Part shown: one piece after another, positions 8,509-16,479 of the stretch | Numbering within the stretch: position 1 is the first letter of the stretch | How the letters are laid out: every line of letters starts with the position of its first letter | Origin: JAPHSX01 sp041554195 | Lineage (GTDB): Bacteria > Pseudomonadota > Gammaproteobacteria > Thiohalomonadales > Thiohalomonadaceae | Assembly (NCBI GenBank): GCA_041554195.1 | Contig: JBFFMJ010000009.1 | Location: 71,684 to 135,683 of the forward strand | DNA: 64,000 nucleotides | Direction: 5' to 3' | Translations under genes and position numbers: made by a program | Notes under the pieces: generated by a model | Databases searched by the model: none | What the model was told of the DNA's origin: nothing | Seen by the model: only the letters and a program-made list of their open reading frames with translations

Positions 8509-9359
8509 TCGTCACCCTCCACCACGGTTGGCTCCTCTGCCGCAGCCGGCCACACCAGCAGCACCTCTCGGGTGCGCTTGAGGTGAGCTAGCGGGGTGGC
8601 CTGGACGCTGGCAAAAGGCTCGCGAGGATCCTTCTCGATATGGCTTACCGTGGCCACCGGGTAGCCGGGTGGGAAGCGCAGCCCGAGGCCAGAGGTGACC
8701 AGCAGGTCGCCCACTTCAATGTCGGCATTGTTCGGCAGGTGGGGAATATCGAGTATTCCGGCCTCGCCAGTTCCCACCGCAAGCGTACGCAGGCCGTTGC
8801 GATTGACCTGTACCGGGACCGTGTGACGGGGATCGGTAATGAGAAGCGCACTGCTGGAGAGCGGTGAGACATGAACCACCTGCCCCAGCACACCGTGGGC
8901 ATCGAGCAGGGGGTGGCCCTCAAAGACGCCATCGTTGCTGCCACGGCTAAGCAGCACCATGTGGCGCAGGGGGTCGAAATCGACCTGCAGCAGCTCAGCA
9001 ATTAATACTCGTTCCCACTTACGGCTGGAAGACTGTAGCAGGGAGCGCAGACGCTGATTTTCGCTCTCCAGGGCTTCAAATTTTTGCAGCTTAAATTGCA
9101 GTGCCAGCTGCTTTTTGTGCAGTTCACTGTTCTCGGCAAGCAGGGTGGTGTGGCTGGCGAGGTTCGTGTCTGCCCAGTTGAAAATGGCGAAGGGGAGATC
9201 GACCAGATATTGCAGCGGAAAGACCACGACCGAGAGCCCCGCACGTATTCCCTCGAGGTGGTGCTGACGGTGATCCAGGTTCATCAGGAAGATCGAGGCT
9301 ATCACCAGCAGGGCGGCGCGTATGGTGACCGATGGCCCCTGAGCAAACAGCAGTTTGAT
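8505..9359 (-). CDS. mreC: Rod shape-determining protein MreC, probably starting at an AUC codon
   Basis: A bitopic MreC: membrane anchor, coiled coil (about residues 70-105, LLAENSELHKKQ to ENQRLRSLL), then the two-barrel periplasmic domain (GVLGQVVHVSPLSSSALLITDP, GDLLVTSGLGLRFPPGYPVA). The first standard start is GTG at 9305, giving 266 residues, but that removes the conserved N-terminus. Reading 18 codons further upstream gives IKLLFAQGPSVTIRAALL, which lines up with MKPIFSRGPSLQIRLIL of E. coli MreC. In that frame the initiation codon is ATC (9357-9359), with GGAGGGG 6 nt upstream and a stop two codons earlier. I place the start there, giving 284 residues. A base error at the start codon is the simple alternative. 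Confidence 0.9.
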   Translation of the reverse strand: MKLLFAQGPSVTIRAALLVIASIFLMNLDHRQHHLEGIRAGLSVVVFPLQYLVDLPFAIFNWADTNLASHTTLLAENSELHKKQLALQFKLQKFEALESENQRLRSLLQSSSRKWERVLIAELLQVDFDPLRHMVLLSRGSNDGVFEGHPLLDAHGVLGQVVHVSPLSSSALLITDPRHTVPVQVNRNGLRTLAVGTGEAGILDIPHLPNNADIEVGDLLVTSGLGLRFPPGYPVATVSHIEKDPREPFASVQATPLAHLKRTREVLLVWPAAAEEPTVVEGDE

Positions 9360-9385
9360 GGTTTACCCCTCCCCGGGGAAGTCGC

Positions 9386-9420
9386 GATGTTAAAAAAGGC
9401 TGAGCCCCACGTGGTGGGGC
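9386..9420 (-). terminator. Hairpin with T-run between mreB and mreC
   Basis: On the minus strand GCCCCACCACGTGGGGC forms a 6-7 bp GC-rich stem. It is followed within 6 nt by TTTTTT, just after the mreB stop and about 27 nt before the mreC start. It looks like an intrinsic terminator or attenuator that would give more MreB than MreC/MreD, a ratio known for these proteins. The T-run is not directly at the stem base, so efficiency is uncertain. Confidence 0.55.
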
Positions 9421-9432
9421 GTCCCGTTATTG

Positions 9433-10491
9433 TTATTCCAGTGCGAAGATATCGCCACCGTGCTCATCCACCAGTTCCAGCGCACGACCACCACCGCGGG
9501 CCACGCAGGTAAGCGGGTCTTCGGCGATGATCACCGGCAGACCGGTCTCCTCAACCAGCAGGCGATCCAGGTCGCGCAGCAGCGCACCACCACCGGTCAG
9601 CACCATGCCGCGTTCGGCGATATCGGCACCCAGCTCGGGCGGGGTCTGCTCCAGGGCGGATTTAACTGCACCGACGATGCCGGAGAGGGGCTCTTGTAGC
9701 GCCTCCAGGATCTCGTTGGAGTTGAGGGTGAAACTGCGCGGGATACCCTCGGCCAGGTTGCGGCCACGTACCTCGATCTCACGCACCTCGGCGCTGGGAT
9801 AGGCCGAGCCGATCTCCTCCTTAATGCGTTCGGCGGTGGCCTCACCGATCAGGGTGCCGTAGTTACGGCGCACATAGCTGATGATCGCCTCATCGAAGCG
9901 GTCTCCACCGATACGTACCGAGTTGGAGTAGACGATGCCGTTGAGTGAGAGCACCGCGATCTCGGTGGTACCACCGCCGATATCCAGCACCATTGAGCCA
10001 CTCGCCTCGGAGATCGGCATACCGGCACCGATGGCCGCGGCCATCGGCTCTTCGATCAGATAGACCTCGCGGGCACCGGCACCGGCGGCGCTCTCCTTGA
10101 TGGCGCGGCGCTCTACCTGGGTGGCACCACAGGGGACGCAGATGAGGACGCGGGGGCTGGGCTTCAGTGCCTTGAATTTATTCTCATGCACCTTGCGGAT
10201 GAAGTGCTGCAACATCTTCTCGGTGATGGTGAAGTCGGCGATCACGCCGTCCTTCATCGGGCGGATGGCAACAATGTTGCCGGGGGTACGTCCCAGCATG
10301 CGCTTGGCCTCAACGCCGACCGCCGCAATGCGCATGTTGCTGCTGGAACCCCCCTCCTGACGGATGGCAACAACTGACGGCTCGTTCAGTACGATGCCTT
10401 CGCCGCGTACAAAAACCAGTGTGTTGGCTGTTCCCAGATCGATAGAAATATCGTAGGAAAAGAGCCCCTTAAAACGTCCCAGCAGTCCCAT
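9433..10491 (-). CDS. mreB: Rod shape-determining protein MreB (bacterial actin)
   Basis: A 352-residue actin-fold ATPase that forms membrane-bound filaments directing lateral wall synthesis. Hallmarks are SIDLGTANTLVFVRGEGIVLNEPSVVA (phosphate 1), LIEEPMAAAIGAGMP, VLDIGGGTTEIAVLSLNGIV (phosphate 2) and GMVLTGGGALLRDLDRLL (adenosine site). It is the first gene of the minus-strand block and is divergent from gatC, with 142 bp between the two start codons. Slightly longer than E. coli MreB (347). Confidence 0.98.
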   Translation of the reverse strand: MGLLGRFKGLFSYDISIDLGTANTLVFVRGEGIVLNEPSVVAIRQEGGSSSNMRIAAVGVEAKRMLGRTPGNIVAIRPMKDGVIADFTITEKMLQHFIRKVHENKFKALKPSPRVLICVPCGATQVERRAIKESAAGAGAREVYLIEEPMAAAIGAGMPISEASGSMVLDIGGGTTEIAVLSLNGIVYSNSVRIGGDRFDEAIISYVRRNYGTLIGEATAERIKEEIGSAYPSAEVREIEVRGRNLAEGIPRSFTLNSNEILEALQEPLSGIVGAVKSALEQTPPELGADIAERGMVLTGGGALLRDLDRLLVEETGLPVIIAEDPLTCVARGGGRALELVDEHGGDIFALE

Positions 10492-10515
10492 AATTGTCTT
10501 CGCTTATTGTCCGAT

Positions 10516-10535
10516 TTGATTATATATAGAGATAG
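10516..10535 (-). promoter_or_regulatory. Possible sigma-70 -10 region for mreB
   Basis: In the mreB-gatC divergent spacer the minus strand reads CTATATATAATC, containing a perfect TATAAT about 30 nt before the mreB ATG. No convincing -35 hexamer sits exactly 17 nt away; TTGTTA is somewhat farther. A weak assignment based on the -10 and its position only. Confidence 0.3.
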
Positions 10536-10633
10536 ATCGCGCTAATGTAACAATCCGGTGGGTCTTTGGGCAAGGTCATATCTGTGATAAGTTGCCTCTT
10601 TTTGCGCAATAGTATCGAATTTTGGAGTCACCT

Positions 10634-10921
10634 ATGGCACTGGACAAGAGCGATGTTGAGAGCATCGCGCACCTGGCAAGGCTCGCCATCGGCGAAGAAG
10701 ATGTTCCCGCCTATGCTGAAACCCTGTCGAATATCCTGACGCTGGTTGAGCAGATGAACAGCGTCGATACCACTGGCGTGACCCCCATGGCCCACCCTCT
10801 GGATATGGCGCAGCGCCTGCGCGAAGATGTGGTGAGTGAGGAGAATCAGCGCGCGCATCTGCAGCAATATGCCCCATCGGTTGAAGATGGGCTGTTCCTG
10901 GTGCCGAAAGTTATTGAATGA
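10634..10921 (+). CDS. gatC: Asp-tRNA(Asn)/Glu-tRNA(Gln) amidotransferase subunit C
   Basis: A 95-residue GatC, the small subunit that stabilises GatA and bridges it to GatB. The start is ATG at 10634 (MALDKSDVESIAHLARLAI) with GGAG 6 nt upstream, rather than the in-frame TTG 12 nt earlier. The family pattern LARLAI, ILTLVEQMNSVDTTGVTPMAHPLDMAQRLREDVV and the C-terminal DGLFLVPKVIE are all present. First gene of gatCAB. Its presence implies transamidation to make Gln-tRNA and/or Asn-tRNA. Confidence 0.96.
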   Translation: MALDKSDVESIAHLARLAIGEEDVPAYAETLSNILTLVEQMNSVDTTGVTPMAHPLDMAQRLREDVVSEENQRAHLQQYAPSVEDGLFLVPKVIE

Positions 10922-10967
10922 TTGAGTCGTCGCTGGCGACGCCTGCGACCTGTTGAAGGGATCCCCC

Positions 10968-12422
10968 ATGCACAACAAAACCATTGCCGAACTGGCGGCT
11001 GGCCTGAAGGCCGGCGAATTTACCAGTGAGGAATTGACCAAGGCCTATCTGGAGCGCATTAAGGCGCTCGATGGCGATTTGAATAGCTACATTACCGTCA
11101 CCGAGGAGCAGGCGCTGGAGCAGGCGCGTGCCGCCGATGCCCGTATCGCTGCCGGTGAGGCGGGGCCGCTCACCGGTGTACCGATCGCCCACAAGGATAT
11201 CTTCTGTACCGACGGGGTACGCACCTCCTGTGCCTCGAAGATGCTCGACCCCTTTATCGCCCCTTACGACGCCACCGTGGTGCGTAAATTTAAGGAAGCG
11301 GGTGTCGTCATGCTGGGCAAGACCAACATGGACGAGTTCGCTATGGGCTCCTCCAACGAGACCAGCTTCTACGGCCCGGTAAAGAATCCCTGGGACACCA
11401 GGGCGGTACCCGGCGGCTCCTCCGGTGGTTCGGCGGCGGCTGTGGCGGCACGCCTCGCCCCCGGTGCCACCGGCACCGATACCGGTGGCTCGATTCGCCA
11501 GCCGGCGGCACTGTGCGGCATTACCGGCCTCAAGCCGACCTATGGCCGTGTCTCGCGCTACGGCATGATCGCCTTCGCCTCATCCTTGGATCAGGCCGGT
11601 CCTATGGCGCGCACCGCCGAGGACTGTGCGCTGATGCTGGGTGCGATGGCGGGTTTTGATGAACGCGATTCCACCTCGATGGATAAAGCGGTACCCGACT
11701 ACACCGCCGATCTAAATAATGACCTCAACGGCCTGAAGATTGGTCTGCCGCAGGAGTACTTCGGTGAGGGGCTGGACAGTGAGGTGGCGGAGACCATTAA
11801 CGCGGCCATTGAGGCGTACAAAAAACTCGGTGCCGAGGTGGTCGAGATCTCCCTGCCCAATACCAACCTTGCCGTGCCCACCTACTACGTGGTGGCCCCG
11901 GCCGAGTGCTCCTCCAACCTCTCGCGGATGGACGGGGTGCGCTTCGGTCATCGCTGTGAAGACCCGAAGGATCTCGAAGACCTCTATAAACGCTCTCGTG
12001 GCGAGGGCTTTGGTAGTGAGGTAAAACGCCGCATTCTGGTCGGTGCCTACGCCCTCTCCTCCGGCTACTACGACGCCTACTACCTGAAGGCACAGCAGCT
12101 GCGCCAGCTGATCTCCGATGACTTTGTGAAGGCCTTCGAGCAGGTCGATGTGATCATGGGGCCTACTACCCCCAGCCCCGCTTTTAATCTGGGCGAGAAG
12201 TCCGATGATCCGGTCTCCATGTATTTGGCCGACATCTACACCATCGCGGTGAACCTGGCTGGTCTGCCCGGCATGTCGGTACCGGCGGGCCTGGTGAATG
12301 GTCGCCCCGTTGGTCTGCAGATCATCGGTAATTACTTTGACGAGTCGCGCCTGCTCAATGTGGCGCATAAATACCAGCAGGCAACCGACTGGCACACCCA
12401 GGCACCGGAGGGGATCGCATAA
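10968..12422 (+). CDS. gatA: Asp-tRNA(Asn)/Glu-tRNA(Gln) amidotransferase subunit A
   Basis: A 484-residue amidase-signature enzyme that releases ammonia from glutamine for GatB. The Ser-cisSer-Lys triad appears as K76 (IAHKDIF), S151 (PGGSSGGSAAAV) and S175 (GTDTGGSIRQPA), with the same spacing as characterised GatA. The start is ATG at 10968, preceded by GAAGGGA; a TTG 15 nt earlier is less likely. The stop TAA shares its last A with the gatB ATG, indicating coupling. Confidence 0.97.
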   Translation: MHNKTIAELAAGLKAGEFTSEELTKAYLERIKALDGDLNSYITVTEEQALEQARAADARIAAGEAGPLTGVPIAHKDIFCTDGVRTSCASKMLDPFIAPYDATVVRKFKEAGVVMLGKTNMDEFAMGSSNETSFYGPVKNPWDTRAVPGGSSGGSAAAVAARLAPGATGTDTGGSIRQPAALCGITGLKPTYGRVSRYGMIAFASSLDQAGPMARTAEDCALMLGAMAGFDERDSTSMDKAVPDYTADLNNDLNGLKIGLPQEYFGEGLDSEVAETINAAIEAYKKLGAEVVEISLPNTNLAVPTYYVVAPAECSSNLSRMDGVRFGHRCEDPKDLEDLYKRSRGEGFGSEVKRRILVGAYALSSGYYDAYYLKAQQLRQLISDDFVKAFEQVDVIMGPTTPSPAFNLGEKSDDPVSMYLADIYTIAVNLAGLPGMSVPAGLVNGRPVGLQIIGNYFDESRLLNVAHKYQQATDWHTQAPEGIA

Positions 12423-13876
12423 TGGAATGGGAAGTTGTAATCGGCTGTGAGATCCACGCCCAGCTGGCGACCAAATCGAAGATCTTTTCCGGTGCCGCCA
12501 CCGCCTATGGTGCCGAGCCCAATACCCAGGCCTGCGCGGTTGACCTCGGCCTGCCCGGGGTATTGCCGGTGCTGAATAAGGAGGCGGTCCACATGGCGGT
12601 CAAGTTCGGCCTTGCCGTGGATGCGGAGATCGGCAAACGCTCGGTGTTTGCGCGGAAAAACTATTTCTATCCGGACCTGCCCAAGGGCTATCAGATCTCC
12701 CAGTTCGAGCTGCCGATCGTCGGCATCGGCGAACTGGATGTCGAGCTGGAGGACGGTACAACCAAACGCATCGGTATTACTCGTGCTCACCTCGAAGAGG
12801 ATGCGGGTAAATCCCTGCACGAGGATTTCCACGGCATGACCGGCATCGACCTTAATCGTGCCGGTACCCCGCTACTGGAGATCGTCTCCGACCCGGACAT
12901 GCGCTCCGGTGCCGAGGCTGCAGCCTACATGCGCAAGATCCACTCCATCGTCACCTACCTGGGGATCTGTGATGGCAATATGGCGGAGGGCTCCTTCCGT
13001 TGTGATGTGAACATCTCGATGCGCCCCAAAGGGCAGGAGGCATTCGGCACTCGGGCTGAGATCAAGAACCTTAACTCTTTCCGCTTTGTTGAAAAGGCGG
13101 TGGAGTACGAGATGGAACGGCAGATCGCGATTCTGGAGTCGGGCGGCAAGGTGGTGCAGGAGACCCGCCTGTTCGACCCGGACAAGGGCGAGACCCGTTC
13201 TATGCGCTCCAAGGAGGAGGCCAACGATTATCGCTACTTCCCCGACCCGGATCTGTTGCCGGTGATCGTCGGGGACGACCTTATTGAGGCGGTTCGTGCC
13301 ACGCTGCCCGAGTTGCCCGATGCCAAGCGTCAGCGTTACATCAGTGAGCTGGGCCTGTCGCCGAAGGATGCCGCTGGTCTTACCAGCGCCAAGGCAACGG
13401 CGGACTATTTTGAATCGCTGGTGGCGGCCTCTGGCTGCGAGGCCAAGCTCTGTGCCAACTGGGTCATGGGGGAGCTCTCTGCCGCACTGAACAAGGATGG
13501 CAAGAGTGTCGATGCCTCGCCGGTCTCGGCCGAGTTGTTGGGCGGCATGCTCAAGCGCATCGCCGATAACACCATCTCCGGTAAGATCGCCAAGGAGGTG
13601 TTCGAGGCGATGTGGAATGGCGAGGGCGATGCCGATACGGTGATCGATAAAAAGGGCCTCAAGCAGATCACCGATACAGGGGCGATTGAGGCGATCATTG
13701 ATGAGATCATCGCCAACAATGCCCAGCAGGTGGATAACTTCCGCAATGCCGAGCCGGAGAAGCGTGGCAAGATGATCGGCTTCTTTGTCGGTCAGGCGAT
13801 GAAGGCCACCGGTGGCAAGGCCAATCCCGGTCAGGTCAATCAGCTGCTGAAGAGCAAGCTCGACGCCTTGCTGTAA
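12422..13876 (+). CDS. gatB: Asp-tRNA(Asn)/Glu-tRNA(Gln) amidotransferase subunit B
   Basis: A 484-residue GatB. It phosphorylates the misacylated Glu-tRNA(Gln) or Asp-tRNA(Asn) and transfers ammonia delivered from GatA. Typical segments are WEVVIGCEIHAQLATKSKIFSGA, the FARKNYFYPDLPKGYQISQFE catalytic cradle, HLEEDAGKSLHE, and the C-terminal helical plus YqeY-like tail (NAEPEKRGKMIGFFVGQAMKATGGKANP). Standard length. Confidence 0.97.
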   Translation: MEWEVVIGCEIHAQLATKSKIFSGAATAYGAEPNTQACAVDLGLPGVLPVLNKEAVHMAVKFGLAVDAEIGKRSVFARKNYFYPDLPKGYQISQFELPIVGIGELDVELEDGTTKRIGITRAHLEEDAGKSLHEDFHGMTGIDLNRAGTPLLEIVSDPDMRSGAEAAAYMRKIHSIVTYLGICDGNMAEGSFRCDVNISMRPKGQEAFGTRAEIKNLNSFRFVEKAVEYEMERQIAILESGGKVVQETRLFDPDKGETRSMRSKEEANDYRYFPDPDLLPVIVGDDLIEAVRATLPELPDAKRQRYISELGLSPKDAAGLTSAKATADYFESLVAASGCEAKLCANWVMGELSAALNKDGKSVDASPVSAELLGGMLKRIADNTISGKIAKEVFEAMWNGEGDADTVIDKKGLKQITDTGAIEAIIDEIIANNAQQVDNFRNAEPEKRGKMIGFFVGQAMKATGGKANPGQVNQLLKSKLDALL

Positions 13877-13894
13877 CACTATTCACCGTTCAAG

Positions 13895-13941
13895 GACGCG
13901 AAGCTTCATAGGCGATACGTTTATGACTTCGCGTCTTTTTT
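13895..13941 (+). terminator. Rho-independent terminator after gatB
   Basis: GACGCGAAG (13895-13903) pairs perfectly with CTTCGCGTC (13927-13935). The loop can be shortened by an inner CATA/TATG pairing. TTTTTT follows immediately. It ends the gatCAB transcript. Confidence 0.85.
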
Positions 13942-13979
13942 GTTCTAACCCTTAATACCGAAATCAATACGGAACTGCC

Positions 13980-14879
13980 ATGAGCGATACCCTGCAACGT
14001 TTCCTGTTTGAAAATGCGGCCATCCGTGGTGAGCTGGTGCAGCTCGACGCTTCGTGGAAGACGGCGCTGGAGCGTCACGACTACCCCGAGAGTGTGCGTG
14101 GCCCGTTAGGCGAGATGATGGTGGCCGGGGTGTTGCTGGCGGCGACGATGAAGTTTGAGGGTAATATCACCCTGCAGGTTAGTGGCAGTGGCCCCATTTC
14201 AATGCTGGTGGTCGATTGCACGCCACGCCGCGCTGAAGGTGAGGAGGGCGTGCTTTACCACATTCGCGGCATGGCACTGTGGAACGGCGACGTGTCCGCA
14301 GGTGACCTGCGTAGCCGCTTTGGCGATGGCAATCTGGTGATCACCATTGACCCCGGAAAAGGGGCTCAGCGTTACCAGGGCGTGGTTGCCCTCAGTGGTA
14401 ATTCACTGGCCGATGCCATCGACGATTATCTGGAGCGTTCCGAGCAACTGCCTACCCGTATGTGGTTAAGTAGCGACGGGGAACACGCCGCCGGGCTGCT
14501 GCTACAGAAGATGCCTGGCGAGGCTGAAGAGGCGGATGCCGAACGCTGGGAGAGGGTCACCGCCCTTGCCTCCACGGTGCGCGATGAGGAGCTGTTAGAG
14601 CTGGAGCAGCAGGAGGTGATTCACCGCCTGTTTCATGAGGAGGACCTACGCCTCTTTGATCGCGAGCCGGTGGCCTTCCACTGTCACTGCTCGCATGACA
14701 AGGTCGCCGATTCATTGCGTAGCCTCGGCTATGCCGAGGTGATGGATATTATTGCCAAAGAGCAGAAGCTAGAGGTGAGCTGCCACTTCTGTAATAAGCA
14801 GTATCATTTCGATGCTGTCGATGCCGAGCAGCTGTTTGCCGAACAGCCACAACCGCCCGCCGGGAATAGTCAGCACTAG
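13980..14879 (+). CDS. hslO: Hsp33 redox-regulated chaperonin
   Basis: A 299-residue Hsp33, a holdase activated when its zinc-bound cysteines are oxidised. The N-terminal beta-rich domain (MMVAGVLLAATMKFEGNITLQVSGSGPISMLVVDC) leads to a C-terminal zinc site made of the HCHC pair (FHCHCSHDKV) and the CHFC pair (VSCHFCNKQYHF), so all four ligands are present. It follows the gatB terminator and has its own start region. Confidence 0.96.
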   Translation: MSDTLQRFLFENAAIRGELVQLDASWKTALERHDYPESVRGPLGEMMVAGVLLAATMKFEGNITLQVSGSGPISMLVVDCTPRRAEGEEGVLYHIRGMALWNGDVSAGDLRSRFGDGNLVITIDPGKGAQRYQGVVALSGNSLADAIDDYLERSEQLPTRMWLSSDGEHAAGLLLQKMPGEAEEADAERWERVTALASTVRDEELLELEQQEVIHRLFHEEDLRLFDREPVAFHCHCSHDKVADSLRSLGYAEVMDIIAKEQKLEVSCHFCNKQYHFDAVDAEQLFAEQPQPPAGNSQH

Positions 14880-14927
14880 GTAGTAGCACAACACTATCGC
14901 CAAGCTGAATTAATTCGAGGCAACAAA

Positions 14928-15215
14928 ATGAAACGATTATTATTTATTCTTCCCTTTATCCTCCTCATGACGGCCTGTAGTGAGGAGCAGCAGAACAAAC
15001 TGTCACGTATCGGCGTGACCTGGCTGGAGGGTGACTACCGTGTTACCTATGCCGATGGCAGCCACGTTAAAAGCTGGGAGATACGCGACGGCAAGGTCAC
15101 CACCGAACCGGATAAGGGCTATTATTACTTCTGGGCTCTGGAGAACGGCAAAAAGATCTATGTGCAGACACCGATTGGTCGCAGTTATATCGAAGAGGTT
15201 GATTCGAATGATTAA
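14928..15215 (+). CDS. Small lipoprotein of unknown function
   Basis: A 95-residue predicted lipoprotein: basic MKR start, hydrophobic core LLFILPFILL, lipobox LMTAC with lipidation at about Cys17. The mature part is a small beta-rich domain with repeated GDYRVTYADGSHVKSWEIRDGKVT and GYYYFWALENGKKIYVQTPIGRSYIEEV strands. No family recognised. The residue after Cys is Ser, which does not signal inner-membrane retention, so the outer membrane is likely. GAGG precedes the ATG. Last gene before the accessory pocket near tRNA-Met. Confidence 0.65.
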   Translation: MKRLLFILPFILLMTACSEEQQNKLSRIGVTWLEGDYRVTYADGSHVKSWEIRDGKVTTEPDKGYYYFWALENGKKIYVQTPIGRSYIEEVDSND

Positions 15216-15282
15216 CCACAAAGAGGCTTACTACTTGATACGTCTTTTTACGCAGTGGATAGAGTTAGCTTTATCGCGAGGG

Positions 15283-15299
15283 GACTCACTATAGGGCGA
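15283..15299 (+). promoter_or_regulatory. T7-phage-promoter-like segment
   Basis: The 17 nt GACTCACTATAGGGCGA are identical to the core and start region of the T7 RNA polymerase promoter as carried in common vectors. The upstream recognition part (TAATAC) is missing. It lies in a 185-bp non-coding stretch between the small lipoprotein and the DUF6933-like gene. A functional promoter is doubtful. It may be chance, a phage relic or a vector/adaptor artefact. Confidence 0.3.
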
Positions 15300-15400
15300 T
15301 GCGCGTTTATCCCATCATGAACCTAGCGGGCCCCAGATTCGACACTTTTTGACAGTATCAAAAGGCGTCTGTAGTCAGGATGCACTAATGATAACGCCCA

Positions 15401-15907
15401 TCAAGCCCTTCTCTTGCCCGATAACAACGACTTGAGACAGTCACGCGGATATTTGTAACCGATGGCCTTGAGGGGGATCTGGTTTATCCGACGGTGCAGT
15501 TGGGCAAGGTCGGCATAGGCCAGTCCCCCTTCATCGTGGATATAGCAGTCAATGTGAAAGGCGATGTCATTCATTGAACCGAGCACGCTACGGTTAGCTG
15601 TTTTGGTGTAGCTGTTCTGCTCGCTCCAGTCGAGCATGCGTTCGATCTCCTCTTGTTCAAAATTAAACAGTCGCATCGTCTTGAACATTGCCTGGCCGAA
15701 CACCTGATCGATATGGTCAAAGTCATCACGTTTAAGCCCGGCAATGAATACCGAGAACAGCGTCATGTCATGGGTAAAAAGCACACACTTGCGCCGGTCA
15801 ATGCGCAGCAGATTGGCGTGCCAGCTTCCCACCTCGCTCACCACATCGGGTTCCTGTGGTTTGATGCGCAGCTCCTTGAGTAGTTTTTGCGTACAGCGAA
15901 AGATCAT
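15401..15907 (-). CDS. DUF6933-like protein of unknown function
   Basis: A 168-residue soluble protein starting MIFRCTQKLLKELRIKP. I start at this ATG because the MIxRCTxKLLxEL opening matches my recollection of this domain family, and the 48 in-frame codons upstream look like non-coding extension. The core has a WHANLLRIDRRKCVLFTHDMTLFSVF segment, alternating strands and helices, and a NDIAFHIDCYIHDEGGL motif. Such genes often occur scattered in accessory DNA; function is not known. The ribosome site is weak. It lies between a small lipoprotein gene and a transposase remnant downstream of tRNA-Met. Confidence 0.6.
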   Translation of the reverse strand: MIFRCTQKLLKELRIKPQEPDVVSEVGSWHANLLRIDRRKCVLFTHDMTLFSVFIAGLKRDDFDHIDQVFGQAMFKTMRLFNFEQEEIERMLDWSEQNSYTKTANRSVLGSMNDIAFHIDCYIHDEGGLAYADLAQLHRRINQIPLKAIGYKYPRDCLKSLLSGKRRA

Positions 15908-16032
15908 GGTCAGGTAGTCGCTATCTGCTGCAGGGTGGCCCCGATGTGGCGGGCGGATGCCGTTTCTGCAGCGGCTTCTGGCCTCCAGTTTGTGGCAGGT
16001 TTGTGTAGGGAGGGCTAAACGATAGCGCAAGC

Positions 16033-16106
16033 CAGCGTTTATGGCGAGCATGGCGGGTTATATGGCGGTGACATCCGGGATGCACAACACGAATCATCCG
16101 GGCCAT
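16033..16106 (-). pseudogene. Remnant of an IS200-like/REP-associated transposase N-terminus
   Basis: The minus-strand frame reads MARMIRVVHPGCHRHITRH, close to the MARxxRVVxPGxxHHxTxRG start of Y1-transposase (RAYT-type) proteins. The family match then fades and no HUH active site or catalytic Tyr follows, so only a decayed N-terminus remains. The rest of the 15.9-16.3 kb stretch shows no other coding signal. Confidence 0.45.
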
Positions 16107-16280
16107 ATTTATCTCCTTAGACATTCTTGCTGTTAAGCATTCTAGTCTGCTTTATGGGAATAGGTAACTGTCTCCAGAATTGGCATCAAGCATGAATGTT
16201 TAGGGTTATGGAACTTTGCTCGACAAAGAAAAGTGCTATTGGAAGTCGGGCTCCCGATTTCACTTAAACTCGGAGGCCTT

Positions 16281-16320
16281 GAAATGCAAAACGGGCGCTT
16301 GACTAAACAAACGCCCGTTT
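16281..16320 (-). terminator. Terminator of tRNA-Met
   Basis: On the minus strand AAACGGGCG and CGCCCGTTT form a perfect 9-bp stem, with a 14-nt loop. It is followed by TTTGCATTTC-type T-rich sequence, 9 nt past the CCA end of the tRNA. Confidence 0.7.
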
Positions 16321-16328
16321 CGGGAACA

Positions 16329-16405
16329 TGGTGGCTATACCTAGATTCGAACTAGGGACCCCATCATTATGAGTGATGTGCTCTAACCAGCTGAGCTATA
16401 TAGCC
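16329..16405 (-). tRNA. tRNA-Met (CAT), elongator type
   Basis: A 77-nt cloverleaf with GGCTATA/TATAGCC acceptor stem, D-arm GCTC...GAGC, anticodon stem CATCA/TGATG with loop CTCATAA (anticodon CAT), T-loop TTCGAAT and encoded CCA. The anticodon arm is identical to E. coli elongator tRNA-Met. The GGC start with normal pairing rules out the initiator, which has an unpaired first base. A lysidine-modified tRNA-Ile with CAT is less likely. Confidence 0.93.
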
Positions 16406-16479
16406 ATATTTTGAGGGCGCAATTCTGAGGGCTTGCGGCCCTTGTGTCAAGCCCGATTCGGGCTCGATTATGATCAAGT

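Noticed and set aside
12872..13879. 335-codon minus-strand frame
   Set aside because: Antisense to gatB; no start signal and no family similarity.
15300..16328. tRNA-Met 3-prime end repeat as an att site
   Set aside because: Only fragments such as AGATTCGA recur; no repeat long enough to support integration limits.
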